In this document: positions 26,906 to 35,563 of the stretch, piece by piece | Layout of the letters: every line of letters begins with the position of its first letter | Numbering within the stretch: position 1 is the first letter of the stretch | The notes under the pieces: generated by a model | The model's database searches: none | The model's input: only the letters and a program-made list of their open reading frames with translations | Told to the model about the DNA's origin: nothing | Assembly: GCA_049437325.1 (NCBI GenBank) | Contig: JBMTIM010000010.1 | Coordinates: 4,079 to 68,078, forward strand | Direction of reading: 5' to 3' | Source of the DNA: UBA11606 sp049437325 | GTDB lineage: Bacteria; Actinomycetota; Acidimicrobiia; Acidimicrobiales; Aldehydirespiratoraceae | Length of the DNA: 64,000 nt | Translations under genes and position numbers: made by a program

Positions 26906-26934
26906 TTGACCCTAGCAGTGTATTTTCATACAAT
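26906..26934 (+). promoter_or_regulatory. Strong sigma-70-type promoter of the MBL/sulfatase/TetR operon
   Basis: TTGACC (26906-26911) and TACAAT (26929-26934) with a 17-nt spacer. Predicted transcription start is about 26941, giving a leader of about 50 nt to the ATG at 26993, or almost none to the ATG at 26945. Confidence 0.7.
26919..26932. promoter_or_regulatory. Operator palindrome overlapping the -10 box
   Basis: TGTATTTTCATACA is a 5-bp perfect inverted repeat (TGTAT/ATACA) with a 4-bp centre, lying in the spacer and -10. Occupancy would block RNA polymerase. The TetR gene at the end of the same operon (29618-30205) is the likely binder, giving autoregulation. Confidence 0.6.
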
Positions 26935-26992
26935 GCGAAATTATATGACGAGTGAAACGCCGGCCCCTGCGGCCCGGCCACGGAGACCGCCG

Positions 26993-28198
26993 ATGAGCGT
27001 CCCGGTGACCGACGGTGTCTGGATGCTCGCTGCACAGGGCAACGCCTTCGCAGTCGAAACCGTCGAAGGCGTCGTGCTCGTCGACACCGGACGGGGCGGG
27101 AACATGACCGAGAGGATGATTGCCGAGCTGCGGCGGCTCACCGATGCGCCCGTCTGGGCCATTTGCTATTCCCACGGCCATGTCGGCTACAACGTCGGCG
27201 TTCCCCAGTGGCTCGAACACAACGCGCAGCGCGGTGATGCGCCGCCTCGGGTCATCGCCCATCGCAACCTTCCGGTCCGGTATGCCCGCTACCGCGAGAC
27301 CGAGGGCTACCAAGCGATCCTCAACGAGATGCAGTTCCCGGGAATTGGCGCCCTGTTCGACCCGCTCAAGATCGATCCCACCGAGACCTTCGACGACCAT
27401 CTTGTCCTCTCCGAGTCGCCCCGAGTCGAACTGCTGTGGACTCCGTCGGAGACCGACGACGCGATCTCGATGTGGCTTCCGGAAAGCCGAACGCTGTACA
27501 CCGGCCCGGCGGTACCCGCCGACTTCATCCCGAACGTCGGCACCCCGCAGCGGTCCCTGCGTCTCACCAGCCGCTGGGCCGACACACTCGACCGACTGAT
27601 CGGGTTGCGTCCCGAGATCCTCGTCATCGAGTTCGGTCCATTCGTGACCGGCGAGGACCTCATCCACGAACGGCTGACCACCACCGTCGACGCCCTTCGC
27701 TGGCTACGGCGTGAGGTCGTCGAGCGACTCAACCGCGGCCTGAGCGAGCGCGACATCCTCGCCGATCTCGACTACCCCGACGAGGTGTTCGGCTACCCGT
27801 GGCTGACCTGGGCCTACGGCAGCCCCGAATACATCGTGCGCGACATCGTCCGCGAGGAGAGCGGATGGTGGGATCGCAACCCGACGACTCTGCATCCATC
27901 GCCCCCAGCCGATGTCGCCCGAGCGACGTTCGATGCCATTGCCGATCCCGACGCCGTGATTGCGCAAGCAGAGGCCCTGGCCGCCGAAGGTAACCCGCAA
28001 CTGGCCATGCACGTGATCGACCTCGTTGCGCTGGGTCCCGACGACGAACCGGCGGTGACCCGAGCCCGCTCGATCAAGGCCGACTTGTGCCGGGCCCGGT
28101 CGAAACAGATCGACCCTCTCCCAAGCAAGGGCCTCTACAAATCGAGCGGCATCCGGCTCAAGCAGGGAATCGTGTCGTGGGAGGGCGTGGTCGAATGA
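26993..28198 (+). CDS. Alkylsulfatase-like MBL-fold protein with altered metal motif
   Basis: 401 aa from the ATG at 26993, which has GGAG 7 nt upstream; an ATG at 26945 is also in frame. The architecture resembles SdsA/BDS1-type alkylsulfatases: MBL domain (NAFAVETVEGVVLVDTGRGG), VIAHRNLPVRYARYRETEGY, then a helical dimerisation region (about 250-380, GYPWLTWAYGSPEYIVRDIV). The metal motif is SHGHVGYN instead of HxHxDH, so at least two metal ligands are replaced, and the second-site E/H cluster is absent. It may be a non-classical or non-catalytic homologue. It is coupled to the next sulfatase by ATGA. Confidence 0.75.
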   Translation: MSVPVTDGVWMLAAQGNAFAVETVEGVVLVDTGRGGNMTERMIAELRRLTDAPVWAICYSHGHVGYNVGVPQWLEHNAQRGDAPPRVIAHRNLPVRYARYRETEGYQAILNEMQFPGIGALFDPLKIDPTETFDDHLVLSESPRVELLWTPSETDDAISMWLPESRTLYTGPAVPADFIPNVGTPQRSLRLTSRWADTLDRLIGLRPEILVIEFGPFVTGEDLIHERLTTTVDALRWLRREVVERLNRGLSERDILADLDYPDEVFGYPWLTWAYGSPEYIVRDIVREESGWWDRNPTTLHPSPPADVARATFDAIADPDAVIAQAEALAAEGNPQLAMHVIDLVALGPDDEPAVTRARSIKADLCRARSKQIDPLPSKGLYKSSGIRLKQGIVSWEGVVE

Positions 28199-29631
28199 CG
28201 AACCAGAAGCCGAACCTGCTGCTGCTGTATGCCGATCAGCACCGCGCCGACGTGATGGGTTGCGCCGGTAACGACGTCGTTGTCACGCCGCATCTCGATC
28301 GCCTTGCGGCCGAAGGGGTGCGGTTCGACCAGGCATGGACCGAGAGCCCCATCTGCCAGCCGGCACGCGCCTCGCTGTTGACCGGTCGGTTCCCGAGCGA
28401 ACACGGGGTGCTCGGGAACTTTGCCGGCGACTGCCGGCCAGACTGGGACATCTTCCCCCGCCGGCTTCAGCAGGCTGGCTACACGACGGCATCGATCGGC
28501 AAGACCCATTTCGACTCATGGCCGATGGGCGCCGAACCCGGTACGCCGCCACCGACCGAAGAATGGATCAGCAGCTTCGGCTTCGATCATGTGGTGGAGG
28601 AGTTCGACAGATATGTGCACCTCTTCGACATCGACACGCCGTACATGACGTTCCTGCGCGAACACGGCGCACTCGAGCCGTACCAGGACGTGATCCGTGA
28701 CAACTTCCGGGGCGGCGACAAGCACTGGAACGGTGTCACCTCTCCACTCCCCCAGGAGCTCGATCTCACCAGCTTCCTGGCCGACGAAGCGGAGCGCTGG
28801 CTCGCGGCGCGGCCGGCCGATCAGCCGTGGTTCCTCCAACTCTCGTTCGTGCAACCGCACGTGCCCCTGATCGGCGATCCGATCTGGGCCGACCACTACG
28901 CCGACGCGATGATCGAGCGCACCGCTCGGGCCGAACCGGTCATGAGCACCGAGGCGTGGGGAACGCACCTGTCCTTCTGCCGCAGGCACTCGCACAGCGA
29001 GCTCTTGACCGACGACTTCGTGTTGGCCGGGGCCCGCCAGTACTACGCCATGGTGTCGCTCATCGATCAACGTATCGGTGCCATCCTCGCCCAGCTCGAC
29101 GCCCAGGGTCAGCTCGACAACACGTGGGTCGTGTACTGCGCCGACCATGGCGAGATGCTCGGCGATCACGGCTTGATGGCGAAGATGAACTTCTACCGCT
29201 CCTCGGTTCGGGTCCCGCTGATCGTGCGACCGCCCGGGGGAGCCGGCACCCGCAGCGGGCATGTCGTGTCGGCACCGGTCCAGGCCTTCGATGTCGCCGC
29301 AACCCTGCTCGAGGCGGGTGACGCCGACCCACTCGACAGGGCTCCGGCCCGGTCACTGTTGCCCTTCGTAACCGGCGATGGTGATGCCGACCGCATCCAC
29401 GCAATCAGCATGATCCGCATGCGTCCCGGCACCCCGACCTGGCACGCCATCACCGACGGGCACTGGCGCGCCACCTTCAACGCCGATACCGGCGAGCCGA
29501 GCGAGTTGTTCGACCTCACCACCGATCCGGACGAAGCAACCAACCTGGTTCAAGATCGAAATGACGGCGAAACCTTGGCAACGCTGGATGCAGTGCTCAC
29601 AGCCACCCTCGGCGGTCATGCAGACCTCTGA
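28195..29631 (+). CDS. Type I sulfatase (CxPxR type)
   Basis: 478-aa sulfatase shorter than the two paralogues and lacking their C-terminal sandwich. Metal region LLLLYADQHRAD, modification motif CQPARASLLTGR at Cys54, and YCADHGEMLGDHG for the distal metal site. The motif has Ala in place of the usual Ser/Thr, still compatible with formylglycine formation (CxPxR core kept). Its start overlaps the MBL stop (ATGA) and its end overlaps the TetR gene by 14 bp, so the three form one operon. Confidence 0.9.
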   Translation: MTNQKPNLLLLYADQHRADVMGCAGNDVVVTPHLDRLAAEGVRFDQAWTESPICQPARASLLTGRFPSEHGVLGNFAGDCRPDWDIFPRRLQQAGYTTASIGKTHFDSWPMGAEPGTPPPTEEWISSFGFDHVVEEFDRYVHLFDIDTPYMTFLREHGALEPYQDVIRDNFRGGDKHWNGVTSPLPQELDLTSFLADEAERWLAARPADQPWFLQLSFVQPHVPLIGDPIWADHYADAMIERTARAEPVMSTEAWGTHLSFCRRHSHSELLTDDFVLAGARQYYAMVSLIDQRIGAILAQLDAQGQLDNTWVVYCADHGEMLGDHGLMAKMNFYRSSVRVPLIVRPPGGAGTRSGHVVSAPVQAFDVAATLLEAGDADPLDRAPARSLLPFVTGDGDADRIHAISMIRMRPGTPTWHAITDGHWRATFNADTGEPSELFDLTTDPDEATNLVQDRNDGETLATLDAVLTATLGGHADL

Positions 29632-30205
29632 GGACGGGCGGGTGGCGCGAGGCCAACGCACCCGAGAGGCCATCATCAGCGCACTGTTCGAGCTCTACCG
29701 CGAAGGGAACCTCACACCCACCATCGAACAGATCGCAGAGCGGGTCGGCCGCACGACCCGTGCGATCTATCAGCACTTCCAGGACAAGGAAGCCTTAGCG
29801 GTGGCGATGGCCGAGCGACAGCTCGAAGCCCATGCCGAGCTGTACCGTGCCGCCCCGATCGAAGGTGATCTCGATCGACGCATCAGCGGCATCGTCGATC
29901 ATCGATCGGTGCTCTTCGAGGCGGTCGCTCCCGCTCGCCGTTCGGCGCTCATCCAGCTTCACACCTCTCCGGAACTCCAACGACAACAAACAGGACTGGC
30001 TGCTCACTTCCGCAACCAGCTCGCCACGACATTCGAGCCCGAACTCTGCCTGCTCGAACCAGACGCAGCCACAGACATCCTCGACCTGCTCGACCTGCAC
30101 ACCAGCTGGGAGACGTGGGAACGACTTCGCACCTGGCAACGCCTGCCCGTCGACCGGACTGAACGGCTTGTCACCATCCTCGTCACGAGCGCGGTCACAC
30201 CCTGA
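29618..30205 (+). CDS. TetR-family regulator of the sulfatase operon
   Basis: 195 aa from the ATG at 29618. HTH at about 15-60: RTREAIISALFELYREGN, then IEQIAERVGRTTRAIYQHFQDKEAL. The rest is a helical effector domain. It is the last gene of the operon controlled by the promoter at 26906-26934 and most likely binds the palindrome at 26919-26932. The start overlaps the sulfatase end. Confidence 0.85.
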   Translation: MQTSEDGRVARGQRTREAIISALFELYREGNLTPTIEQIAERVGRTTRAIYQHFQDKEALAVAMAERQLEAHAELYRAAPIEGDLDRRISGIVDHRSVLFEAVAPARRSALIQLHTSPELQRQQTGLAAHFRNQLATTFEPELCLLEPDAATDILDLLDLHTSWETWERLRTWQRLPVDRTERLVTILVTSAVTP

Positions 30206-30276
30206 CTGCGCCCGGCCTGGGGGCAGCTAGCTCCATCCCGTCCGAACGTCGATGCTCATCGGCGATCATCTGCGTG

Positions 30277-30906
30277 TCAGGAGACGTCCGAACGCAACGC
30301 CTCAGCGGCCAAAAGTCGGTCGTAGTCGTCCCTGGTATCGACATCGAGTGGCACGTCGGCGTCGACCGCAACCGTGGCAGATTCGAACAGGCCGGACTCG
30401 AGCAGCTTCCACACAGCCTTGTCACCGTGCAGGCCCCGCAGCGCGTCGAACACCGAGCGTGCGAACCAGAACGGGTGACCAGCTCCGTTGCGATACCCCA
30501 CGACAGCGATCTCGGTGGCTGTGGCGGTGAGCAACGCCTCGACAGTCGATGAAGCCACATCGGGCTGATCGCCGAGGAACAGGAGAAAACCATCGGCGGC
30601 AGCGTCGATCGCAGCCAGCGCGGCAACAATCGACGAGGAGCAACCCTCGGTGTGATGGACGCTGTCGACCACGCAGCAGCCGGTGAGATCGACCGTCTCG
30701 CGAACCTCGGGTGCAGCGCCCCCGAGTGCCACGATCGTCTGTGAGAGGCCGAAGGAGCGCACCCGGTCGAGGGTCGCATCGAGGAGCGTTGCGCCACGGA
30801 ACGGCAGCAACTGCTTTGGTTCTCCCAACCGACGCGAGGAACCGGCTGCGAGCACAACGGCGGCGACCCGAAGGTCTCCCGTCTCGACGAAGCCCGCCTC
30901 ACCCAT
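30277..30906 (-). CDS. MobA/MocA-like nucleotidyltransferase (molybdenum cofactor)
   Basis: 209-aa NTP-transferase. The signature VVLAAGSSRRLGEPKQLLPFRG is the LAAGxSxRxGxPK nucleotide-binding loop, and LFLGDQPDV holds the metal-binding Asp. MocA makes molybdopterin cytosine dinucleotide, the cofactor of CO dehydrogenase, which fits its place at the edge of the cox locus. It is divergent from xdhC with 33 bp between them. The MobA (GMP) alternative is less likely in this context. Confidence 0.87.
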   Translation of the reverse strand: MGEAGFVETGDLRVAAVVLAAGSSRRLGEPKQLLPFRGATLLDATLDRVRSFGLSQTIVALGGAAPEVRETVDLTGCCVVDSVHHTEGCSSSIVAALAAIDAAADGFLLFLGDQPDVASSTVEALLTATATEIAVVGYRNGAGHPFWFARSVFDALRGLHGDKAVWKLLESGLFESATVAVDADVPLDVDTRDDYDRLLAAEALRSDVS

Positions 30907-30939
30907 GCGGGCCAGAGTACCGGCCGCTACGGTGACGCC

Positions 30940-31815
30940 GTGTACGCCATTGCCGTCAGCGTGGCCGCGTGCCTTCGAGGCGGCACGCGGGTCGATGTGG
31001 CCTGGAATCTCGACCCTGGGCTCACACCGCAGTTCGATCCCAATGACGCCGTCGCCCTCACACCGGGCGGGGGACGCCTCGGCGGGCTGCTCGGCGGTGC
31101 GTTCGACAGCCGGTTGATCGAGGCCGCAGCAGCGAAACCGACCACGGGGAAAGTGATCGACGTCGAGTGCACTGCCATCGAAGCGTCCGTGCTCGGGGTC
31201 GAGACCGGCGCCCAGCTTCGACTCATGCTCGCCCCCGCCGACACACTGCCGAGCGCGCTGTGGGACCACTTGCTGGAGCGAGACCGGATCGGCCTTGCGT
31301 GCCACCGCACCGACAACACCATCGACGCATCGGAACTCATCGCAATCGAGGACGCCGCTCCCCCGTCGGTCGTCATCAGCGATACTGCGATCGAAACGAT
31401 TTTCAGCCCCCGCACGACCCTGCTGGTGATGGGCGGTGGCCCTATGGCCGAGGCCGTCGTGCACGCCGGCGAATTCATCGGCTGGAACGTCGTGTCGATG
31501 CCCGGGCCCGAGGCCGCAGTCGGGCTCGCTGCGACTCTCTCGTCCATCGACGGGGTCGTTGTGGTCGGCCACGACGTCGAAGCAACAGGACGGGTGCTGC
31601 AGGCTGCCTTGGGGTCGCGGGCCGGGTACATCGGCTCTCTGGGACCCGAGTCGGTGCGGTCCGCCCGCGACGACTGGCTGGCGTATCGAGGCGTGACCGA
31701 GACCGGACGAATCGCCTCGCCCGCAGGCCTGCCAATCGGTGCGAAAGCTCCCCGCGAAGTTGGGATTGCGGTGATCGCCGACATGATCGCCCGCCACGCC
31801 CGGGGTCCGGCCTGA
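30940..31815 (+). CDS. XdhC/CoxI-family molybdoenzyme maturation protein
   Basis: 291 aa from a GTG start. The N-terminal half carries an XdhC region and the C-terminal half an XdhC_C Rossmann domain (TTLLVMGGGPMAEAVVHAGE, GHDVEATGRVLQAALG). Proteins of this group insert or sulfurate the Mo cofactor of xanthine and CO dehydrogenases. It lacks the usual C-terminal CPIG-type motif, reading GLPIGAKAPREVG. It heads the plus-strand cox accessory unit. Confidence 0.85.
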   Translation: MYAIAVSVAACLRGGTRVDVAWNLDPGLTPQFDPNDAVALTPGGGRLGGLLGGAFDSRLIEAAAAKPTTGKVIDVECTAIEASVLGVETGAQLRLMLAPADTLPSALWDHLLERDRIGLACHRTDNTIDASELIAIEDAAPPSVVISDTAIETIFSPRTTLLVMGGGPMAEAVVHAGEFIGWNVVSMPGPEAAVGLAATLSSIDGVVVVGHDVEATGRVLQAALGSRAGYIGSLGPESVRSARDDWLAYRGVTETGRIASPAGLPIGAKAPREVGIAVIADMIARHARGPA

Positions 31816-31859
31816 GTCGCAGGTGGGTCTGGACCCCCCCTGGCATCTACACTCGCCTC

Positions 31860-32105
31860 ATGTCACTCTCCGACGAGTCCAGCCTCGATCCGGTCTGGAA
31901 GACCGACGAGATCCTCGGCATCGACCCCGATTGCAGCCCAACCAAGGTGTGCCGCAATGCCCGGGACTTCACGTTCGACGGCATCACCGAGGGCGATGAA
32001 GACCTCGCAACCGCATGGAAGCGCATCCTCGTGACCGAGGGTAAGGCCGCACCCGAGGGCGGTAGCCTCGGCGATCTCGTACTCAGCCCACCCGCCGACG
32101 ACTGA
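31860..32105 (+). CDS. Small acidic protein of the cox locus
   Basis: 81-aa acidic protein with two central cysteines (PDCSPTKVCRNARDF). No recognised domain and no membrane helix. It lies between xdhC and coxD, 44 nt after the former and 23 nt before the latter. The Cys pair could bind a metal or act in sulfur or copper transfer; that is speculative. Confidence 0.6.
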   Translation: MSLSDESSLDPVWKTDEILGIDPDCSPTKVCRNARDFTFDGITEGDEDLATAWKRILVTEGKAAPEGGSLGDLVLSPPADD

Positions 32106-32128
32106 GGGCGTCGGCCCCGGATACACCC

Positions 32129-33022
32129 GTGAGCGACACGAGTCCGACCCTGTCACCGTCGAGTGTCCCCGAGTTGCAGGAGCGGCTACGCGCCGAGGGG
32201 TATCTGGCTGGCCGCGGCCTCGCCACCGCAGCGTTCATCGGCCTTCGACTCGGTCGACCGATCCTTCTCGAGGGTGAGGTGGGGGTTGGCAAGACCGAAC
32301 TGGCCAAGTGTCTCGCGGAAATCCACGGTCGAGAACTCATCCGCCTGCAGTGCTACGAAGGTATCGACACCCAGCAGGCGCTCTACGAATGGGACTACGC
32401 CCGCCAGATGCTTCACGTGCGGGCGCTGTCGGCCCGCGAATTGAACGATTCCGAGACCACCGCAAGCCTCTACGGCACTGATTTCCTGCTCGAACGACCA
32501 CTGTTGCAAGCGATCCGTAGCGGCGGCAACGCCGTGCTCCTGATCGACGAGATCGACCGGGCCGACGACGAATTCGAAGCCTTCCTGCTCGAACTGTTGT
32601 CCGACTTCCAGATCACCATTCCCGAGATCGGTACAGTCGCCGCAGCCGAGCGGCCGATCGTCGTCCTCACCTCGAACCGGACCCGAGAACTGCACGACGC
32701 ACTCAAGCGGCGGTGCCTCTACCACTGGATCGGCTTTCCATCGATTGCCGAAGAACTCGACATCGTGCGGCTTCGCGTCCCCGACGTCGCCGACACCCTT
32801 GTCGAGCAGGTGGTGAACGCCGTGCACCAGCTTCGAGACATGGACCTGGCCAAGCCGCCCGGGATCGCCGAGACCCTCGACTGGGTCGATGCACTCGGGG
32901 TGGTGGGAAGCGACAGCCTCAACATCGAGACAGCAGCCGACACGCTCGGTTCGGTGATCAAGGACCGTGACGACCTCGAGCTCGTGCATGCCGAACTCGA
33001 CCGCGTCGTTGCCGATGGCTGA
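32129..33022 (+). CDS. coxD: CoxD, MoxR-type AAA+ ATPase
   Basis: 297-aa MoxR-family AAA+ ATPase. Walker A GEVGVGKT, Walker B LLIDEIDRAD and sensor 1 LTSNRTRELHDALKRR are present. In Oligotropha, CoxD is needed to build the [CuSMoO2] centre of CO dehydrogenase. GTG start at 32129. The end overlaps coxE by 8 bp. Confidence 0.92.
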   Translation: MSDTSPTLSPSSVPELQERLRAEGYLAGRGLATAAFIGLRLGRPILLEGEVGVGKTELAKCLAEIHGRELIRLQCYEGIDTQQALYEWDYARQMLHVRALSARELNDSETTASLYGTDFLLERPLLQAIRSGGNAVLLIDEIDRADDEFEAFLLELLSDFQITIPEIGTVAAAERPIVVLTSNRTRELHDALKRRCLYHWIGFPSIAEELDIVRLRVPDVADTLVEQVVNAVHQLRDMDLAKPPGIAETLDWVDALGVVGSDSLNIETAADTLGSVIKDRDDLELVHAELDRVVADG

Positions 33023-34163
33023 TCCGTCCGAACTCCCCGGCCCCGAGCGCATCGTCGACCGGCTCGTCGGTTTTGGGCACGCCCTTCGCGATCATGGCCT
33101 CCCTGTCGGGAGCGACGACGTCCTCACCTTCTGTGCCGCAGTCGCAGAACTGTCACCGGGGGACCCCAACGACGTCTATTGGAGCGGCCGCACCACGCTC
33201 GTGCACCGACGAGACCACCTTCCCGTCTACGACGAGGTGTTCCGCACCTACTTCCTCCACGTCCCACCCCCGAACGCTGACAGTCCGCAGGAGGAACGAC
33301 CGGTTCCGCAGGGCAGCACGGGGACGCTCGACGTGCCAGACAGTGAGCCGGGAGACGAGCCCGGCGACGAACAGCCTCTGATCCTTGGCCTGCAGGCGTC
33401 GTCGGTCGACATCCAGCGCGAGAAGCGGTTCGCCACCTGCTCCCCTGAAGAACTCGCTCATCTGCGCCGGATCATGGCCCGTATTCGACTCGAGCCACCG
33501 ACCCGCCGAACCCGGCGACGGACCCCCGACCCCGGGGGACCGGTCATCGACATCCGTCGAATGGCCCGCGATGCGATGCGTCTCAGCGACAGCAACCCTG
33601 CGCTTCACCGGATGGATCGCAAGCTGCGGGCTCGGCCGCTGGTACTGATTCTCGACGTCTCCGGCTCGATGGCGGACCATTCGCGCAACCTGCTGCAGTT
33701 CGCGTACTCGATGCGACGGGCAGCGCAGAAGGTCGAGGTGTTTTGCTTCGGGACCCGTCTCACCCGCATCACGCCGGCGCTCGACCGACGCAGCCCCGAC
33801 GACGCAATGCGCCTCGCTGCCGCGCGGGTGCTCGATTGGGACGGTGGGACCCGAATCGGCGCGTCGCTCGACCACTTCGTTCGCACATGGGGGCGTCGCG
33901 GTCTGAGCCGGGGCGCGACGATCGTGATCTGCTCCGATGGCCTCGACCGCGGGAGTCCGGCGCTGCTCGCCGACTCGATGGAACGACTCCAGCGCCTCTC
34001 GCACCGCATCATCTGGATGAATCCGCTGATCGGCAACGATGTTGGCGCGTCACCCAACACCCTCGGGATGCTGGCCGCCGGTCCGTTCATCGACGAACTG
34101 GCGTCAGGACATGACCTCGCAAGTCTCGAACACTTTGCAACTCGCCTCGCTGACATCGGATGA
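33015..34163 (+). CDS. coxE: CoxE, von Willebrand A domain protein
   Basis: 382-aa CoxE-type protein with a C-terminal VWA domain. The MIDAS motif DVSGSMADHS and later TRIG and CSDGLDRG complete the metal site. The N-terminal half is charged and partly disordered (PDSEPGDEPGDEQ). It works with the CoxD ATPase as a MoxR/VWA pair in maturation of the CO dehydrogenase copper site. Start overlaps coxD. Confidence 0.92.
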   Translation: MADPSELPGPERIVDRLVGFGHALRDHGLPVGSDDVLTFCAAVAELSPGDPNDVYWSGRTTLVHRRDHLPVYDEVFRTYFLHVPPPNADSPQEERPVPQGSTGTLDVPDSEPGDEPGDEQPLILGLQASSVDIQREKRFATCSPEELAHLRRIMARIRLEPPTRRTRRRTPDPGGPVIDIRRMARDAMRLSDSNPALHRMDRKLRARPLVLILDVSGSMADHSRNLLQFAYSMRRAAQKVEVFCFGTRLTRITPALDRRSPDDAMRLAAARVLDWDGGTRIGASLDHFVRTWGRRGLSRGATIVICSDGLDRGSPALLADSMERLQRLSHRIIWMNPLIGNDVGASPNTLGMLAAGPFIDELASGHDLASLEHFATRLADIG

Positions 34164-34170
34164 TGGAGCC

Positions 34171-34455
34171 ATGAGCAAGTGGAGCGTCTCCATCCGAGCC
34201 GAGGGTGATCGACCGGTCGAATTGCAAGAGGTGGTTGCCCTCGCAGACGCCGTGGCAAAGCTCGGTGGCATCGCGTCGGGCGTCGGTGCGATGGCATACG
34301 GCGCGCAAATCGTGGTCGATGCCGAGAATGCCGATCACGCCGTCGACCAGGCGGTGCCAGCCTTCGAGGCGGCCGTTGCCGAGGCCGAGCTCCCGGCCTG
34401 GCCAATCACCCATGCCGAGGTCGTCGGCGAGGACGAATACGATTTCGGCGAATGA
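34171..34455 (+). CDS. Small cox-linked protein
   Basis: 94-aa protein with alternating beta/alpha pattern (SVSIRAEGDRPVELQEVVALADAVAK; IVVDAENADHAVDQAVPAF) resembling a small ferredoxin-like fold. No cysteines, no membrane helix. It starts 7 nt after coxE and ends overlapping the next gene by 4 nt (ATGA), so it belongs to the unit. Function unknown. Confidence 0.7.
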   Translation: MSKWSVSIRAEGDRPVELQEVVALADAVAKLGGIASGVGAMAYGAQIVVDAENADHAVDQAVPAFEAAVAEAELPAWPITHAEVVGEDEYDFGE

Positions 34456-34910
34456 TCCGCCTCGGTTCGCTTGCTGGTTACCCCTTCGAAGGACCTCGGG
34501 TCCTGGGGGGTTGGACCCCACCGGAGCGACCGGCCGTGTATGCGATTCTCTATCGCGCCGACCCGGTCGGGAAACCACACGACTTCGCCGTGATCGACGT
34601 CGACGAGGCCGATGACCTCAGCACGGCCCGTCTTCCGTTCGGGCACCCGCGAGCGCGCTGTTGGGAGCGTCGAGCGGGCGACAAGTGGGGGCTCCACGTC
34701 TGCACCTACGAGGTGCCGGGCGGCACTGCTGCCCATCGCCAACAGATCGTCAAGGAACTGATCGCGGTGTACCAGCCGGGCTGTGCACCCGAGCAATACG
34801 ACCTGGCATGGGAAGACGAATGGATCGGCAGCTACGAGGCACCGACCACCGGACCGCTCACGACGAGTCGCAAACGGCCCGAGGGTACGGGAACGCCTGA
34901 GCGCAGCTGA
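34452..34910 (+). CDS. Uncharacterised cox-linked protein
   Basis: 152-aa protein with no family I can name. Conserved-looking features are GGWTPPERPAVYAILYRAD, a mid-protein DVDEADDLS, GHPRARCWER and ELIAVYQPGCAPEQYDLAWEDEWIG. The opening PAVYAILYR resembles a GIY-YIG strand but no catalytic set is visible. It is coupled to the preceding gene by ATGA and is the last gene of the plus-strand unit, convergent with the small membrane proteins. Confidence 0.65.
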   Translation: MIRLGSLAGYPFEGPRVLGGWTPPERPAVYAILYRADPVGKPHDFAVIDVDEADDLSTARLPFGHPRARCWERRAGDKWGLHVCTYEVPGGTAAHRQQIVKELIAVYQPGCAPEQYDLAWEDEWIGSYEAPTTGPLTTSRKRPEGTGTPERS

Positions 34911-34918
34911 CGATCAAC

Positions 34919-35278
34919 TCATGTCGGGTGATAGCCGACGGCCTCGTGAAGACGGCTGCGGCGGGTCCCCATTGCAGGTTTGGCCGGCTCGGGCTGTGGA
35001 TCGGGGTCGGGCTCGTACGTGGCACCGACCACGATGCCTTCCGCCATGCCGTAGAGCAGCGGAAGCGCTCCGGCGATCACACCGCCCGTGTTGTTGATGC
35101 GCTCGACCCCAGGCTCGATGACCTCGGCGTCACGGTTGATCTTCCAAACGATCTCGGCGCACTCCTCCAGAAGGGTGGCGATTCGGGTCAGCTGTCCACC
35201 AACGATGAACAGGTAGCCGGCAAGACCGGCGATGAAGACCCCGATGAGGATGACCGAGAGAACAACGAGTGTGGTCAT
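34919..35278 (-). CDS. Small single-helix membrane protein 5 of the cox operon
   Basis: 119 aa: N-terminal membrane helix (LVVLSVILIGVFIAGLAGYLFIV), then an amphipathic helical part (LTRIATLLEECAEIVWKINRDAEVIEPGVERIN) and a Pro-rich acidic tail. The ATG overlaps the preceding stop (ATGA). It is the last of five consecutive proteins of this plan and the longest. A membrane anchor or scaffold for CO dehydrogenase is a reasonable guess. Confidence 0.7.
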   Translation of the reverse strand: MTTLVVLSVILIGVFIAGLAGYLFIVGGQLTRIATLLEECAEIVWKINRDAEVIEPGVERINNTGGVIAGALPLLYGMAEGIVVGATYEPDPDPQPEPAKPAMGTRRSRLHEAVGYHPT

Positions 35279-35562
35279 GAGCGCACCTTTTCCAGTACAC
35301 GGCCGAGGAACAGGTGATGTTCCAGGCCTTCGGCGAGCACGCCGTCGACCTGCGCAGCCGTTTCGGCGATAAGAGCGGTGTCAGCGGTATTGGCCGCCGC
35401 CCGCTCCAGCGTGTCCTTGATGGCTTCGACGCGTCGCTCGATCGTGCGAACCAGCAGCACGAGCATCGTCAGCAAGACGACGACAGCAACGATGACAACC
35501 GCGCCACCCACGATTGCGCCCCACCAGAGGTCTTCCTGGGTGTCAGTCAGTGCGAACAACAT
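35275..35562 (-). CDS. Small single-helix membrane protein 4 of the cox operon
   Basis: 95 aa from the ATG at 35562. One long helix (AIVGGAVVIVAVVVLLTMLVLLV) then a charged coiled segment (TIERRVEAIKDTLERAAANTADTALIAETAAQV). It has the same plan as its four neighbours, so the set probably arose by tandem duplication. Confidence 0.7.
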   Translation of the reverse strand: MLFALTDTQEDLWWGAIVGGAVVIVAVVVLLTMLVLLVRTIERRVEAIKDTLERAAANTADTALIAETAAQVDGVLAEGLEHHLFLGRVLEKVRS

Positions 35563-35563
35563 G

